Below the pieces are notes generated by a model, which had not been told where the DNA came from, did not search any database, and saw only the letters and a program-made list of their open reading frames with translations. The translations under genes were made by a program, and so were the position numbers. From NCBI GenBank assembly GCA_028278465.1, contig JANQEF010000076.1, forward strand, positions 1-6,589: 6,589 nt of DNA, read 5' to 3'. Shown here in pieces: positions 6,074 through 6,589 of the stretch (positions are counted from its first letter, which is position 1; each line of letters opens with the position of its first letter). This DNA is from Dehalococcoidia bacterium. Its GTDB lineage: Bacteria; Chloroflexota; Dehalococcoidia; Lucifugimonadales; Lucifugimonadaceae.

Positions 6074-6540
6074 AGCTGCTGCTTGTCCGCCACGCAAAGG
6101 CCGAGGAACACGACTTCTCAAGGTGGCCTGACGATTCGCAGCGACCGCTCTCGCAGCGTGGTATCGAGCAGTTCCAGCGGTCGGCGAAAAGGCTCGGCAA
6201 GCTGCTTGAGCCTGACGTGGTGCTCGTCAGTCCGTTCGTCCGCGCCGTACATACGGCGAAGATTCTGCACAAGACCGCCGGATGGCCTGAAGCAGAACAC
6301 GTTGACGCGGTAGCACGCGGCGAATTCGCAGGGCTTGTGAACGAGCACCTCGGCCGGGGCACGGGAACGCTCGTGCTGGTCGGCCATGAGCCGTCGATCA
6401 GCTCCTACCTGTCGCAGCTGGTGTCCCGGAGCCTTGGCGCCACGATACGGGTCCGACCCGGTTCCGCCGCTTTGCTGGAGCTGGAGTCGCCGGCATCCGG
6501 CGAGTTGCAGTGGCTGGCGCCAACGCAGATCTTCAAGTAG
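6070..6540 (+). CDS. SixA-like histidine phosphatase
   Basis: A 156-residue cytoplasmic protein of the small branch of the histidine phosphatase (phosphoglycerate mutase-like) superfamily. The catalytic RHA motif is at residues 7-9, with H8 the likely phosphohistidine nucleophile. RPLSQRG (25-31) matches the SixA 'RPLt..G' element. SPFVRAVHTA (54-63) holds the conserved arginine R58, and GHEPSIS (105-111) carries the second catalytic histidine H106. SixA of E. coli acts on phosphohistidine in the phosphotransferase/ArcB context, but many SixA-like proteins have no known substrate, so I give no gene symbol. ATG 6070 overlaps the CHAD stop, and GAGG at 6062-6065 can serve as its ribosome site. 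All expected active-site residues are present, so it should be active. The CHAD partner makes a phosphate-containing polymer or metabolite a plausible but unproven target. Confidence 0.9.
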   Translation: MKLLLVRHAKAEEHDFSRWPDDSQRPLSQRGIEQFQRSAKRLGKLLEPDVVLVSPFVRAVHTAKILHKTAGWPEAEHVDAVARGEFAGLVNEHLGRGTGTLVLVGHEPSISSYLSQLVSRSLGATIRVRPGSAALLELESPASGELQWLAPTQIFK

Positions 6541-6545
6541 CGGCA

Positions 6546-6579
6546 GGCGCAAGCGCAGTTCGCTGCTTCCGCTTGCGCC
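6546..6579 (+). terminator. Strong hairpin after the SixA-like gene, possible terminator
   Basis: GGCGCAAGCG (6546-6555) and CGCTTGCGCC (6570-6579) are a perfect 10-bp inverted repeat starting 6 bases after the stop at 6540. The loop contains CAG-TTCG-CTG (6556-6565), a small stem closed by a TTCG tetraloop, which could nucleate folding. The position suits transcription termination, but no T-run follows in the last 10 bases of the window. It may be a non-canonical terminator or an mRNA 3'-end stabiliser. It is equally placed to serve a convergent gene beyond the right edge. Confidence 0.5.
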
Positions 6580-6589
6580 CGCAACTCGC

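Noticed and set aside
1..6589. Mobile elements, CRISPR arrays, tRNA or rRNA genes
   Set aside because: I looked for transposase motifs, spaced direct repeats, integration-type repeats and tRNA-like cloverleaf sequence in the gaps and saw none. The gaps are too short and carry no such structure.

Overview
The window looks like a stretch of bacterial chromosome. It is GC-rich, densely coding and made mostly of housekeeping-type genes, with no sign of phage, transposon, CRISPR or RNA genes. The YebC and RimM sequences and the ABC-2 exporter subtype look to me most like Chloroflexota (a Dehalococcoidia-type lineage), with Actinomycetota as the alternative. That is inference from remembered family sequence, not a search result.

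Layout. Positions 1-712 hold a minus-strand gene that runs off the left edge. It encodes a membrane-anchored protein with an extracytoplasmic domain of unknown function. A divergent intergenic region (about 713-912) follows. Everything to its right is on the plus strand. The order is a multi-pass membrane protein with an HExxH motif (M50/site-2-protease-like, 913-1671), rimM (1680-2201), a YebC/PmpR/TACO1-family gene (2264-3022), and an ABC-2 exporter made of an ATPase (3052-3996) and a permease (3993-4799, 4-base overlap). After a 95-base gap comes a second group: a small protein with a hydrophobic N-terminus and an acidic tail (4895-5119), a CHAD-domain protein (probably 5174-6073) and a SixA-like histidine phosphatase (6070-6540, 4-base overlap). 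A strong hairpin at 6546-6579 follows the last stop codon.

How the genes fit together. RimM (30S maturation) and the YebC-family protein (now linked in several organisms to translation through difficult motifs, formerly annotated as a transcription regulator) form a translation-related pair. The ATPase and permease form one exporter whose substrate cannot be read from the sequence. CHAD proteins are known polyphosphate binders. A CHAD gene overlapping a small phosphohistidine-type phosphatase and preceded by an acidic small protein suggests a phosphate or polyphosphate-related module.

The window is mostly ordinary. The points most worth a second look are the small protein-CHAD-SixA cluster, the HExxH membrane protein directly upstream of rimM, the glycine in place of the usual Q-loop glutamine in the ABC ATPase, and two compact hairpins (882-901 and 6546-6579).
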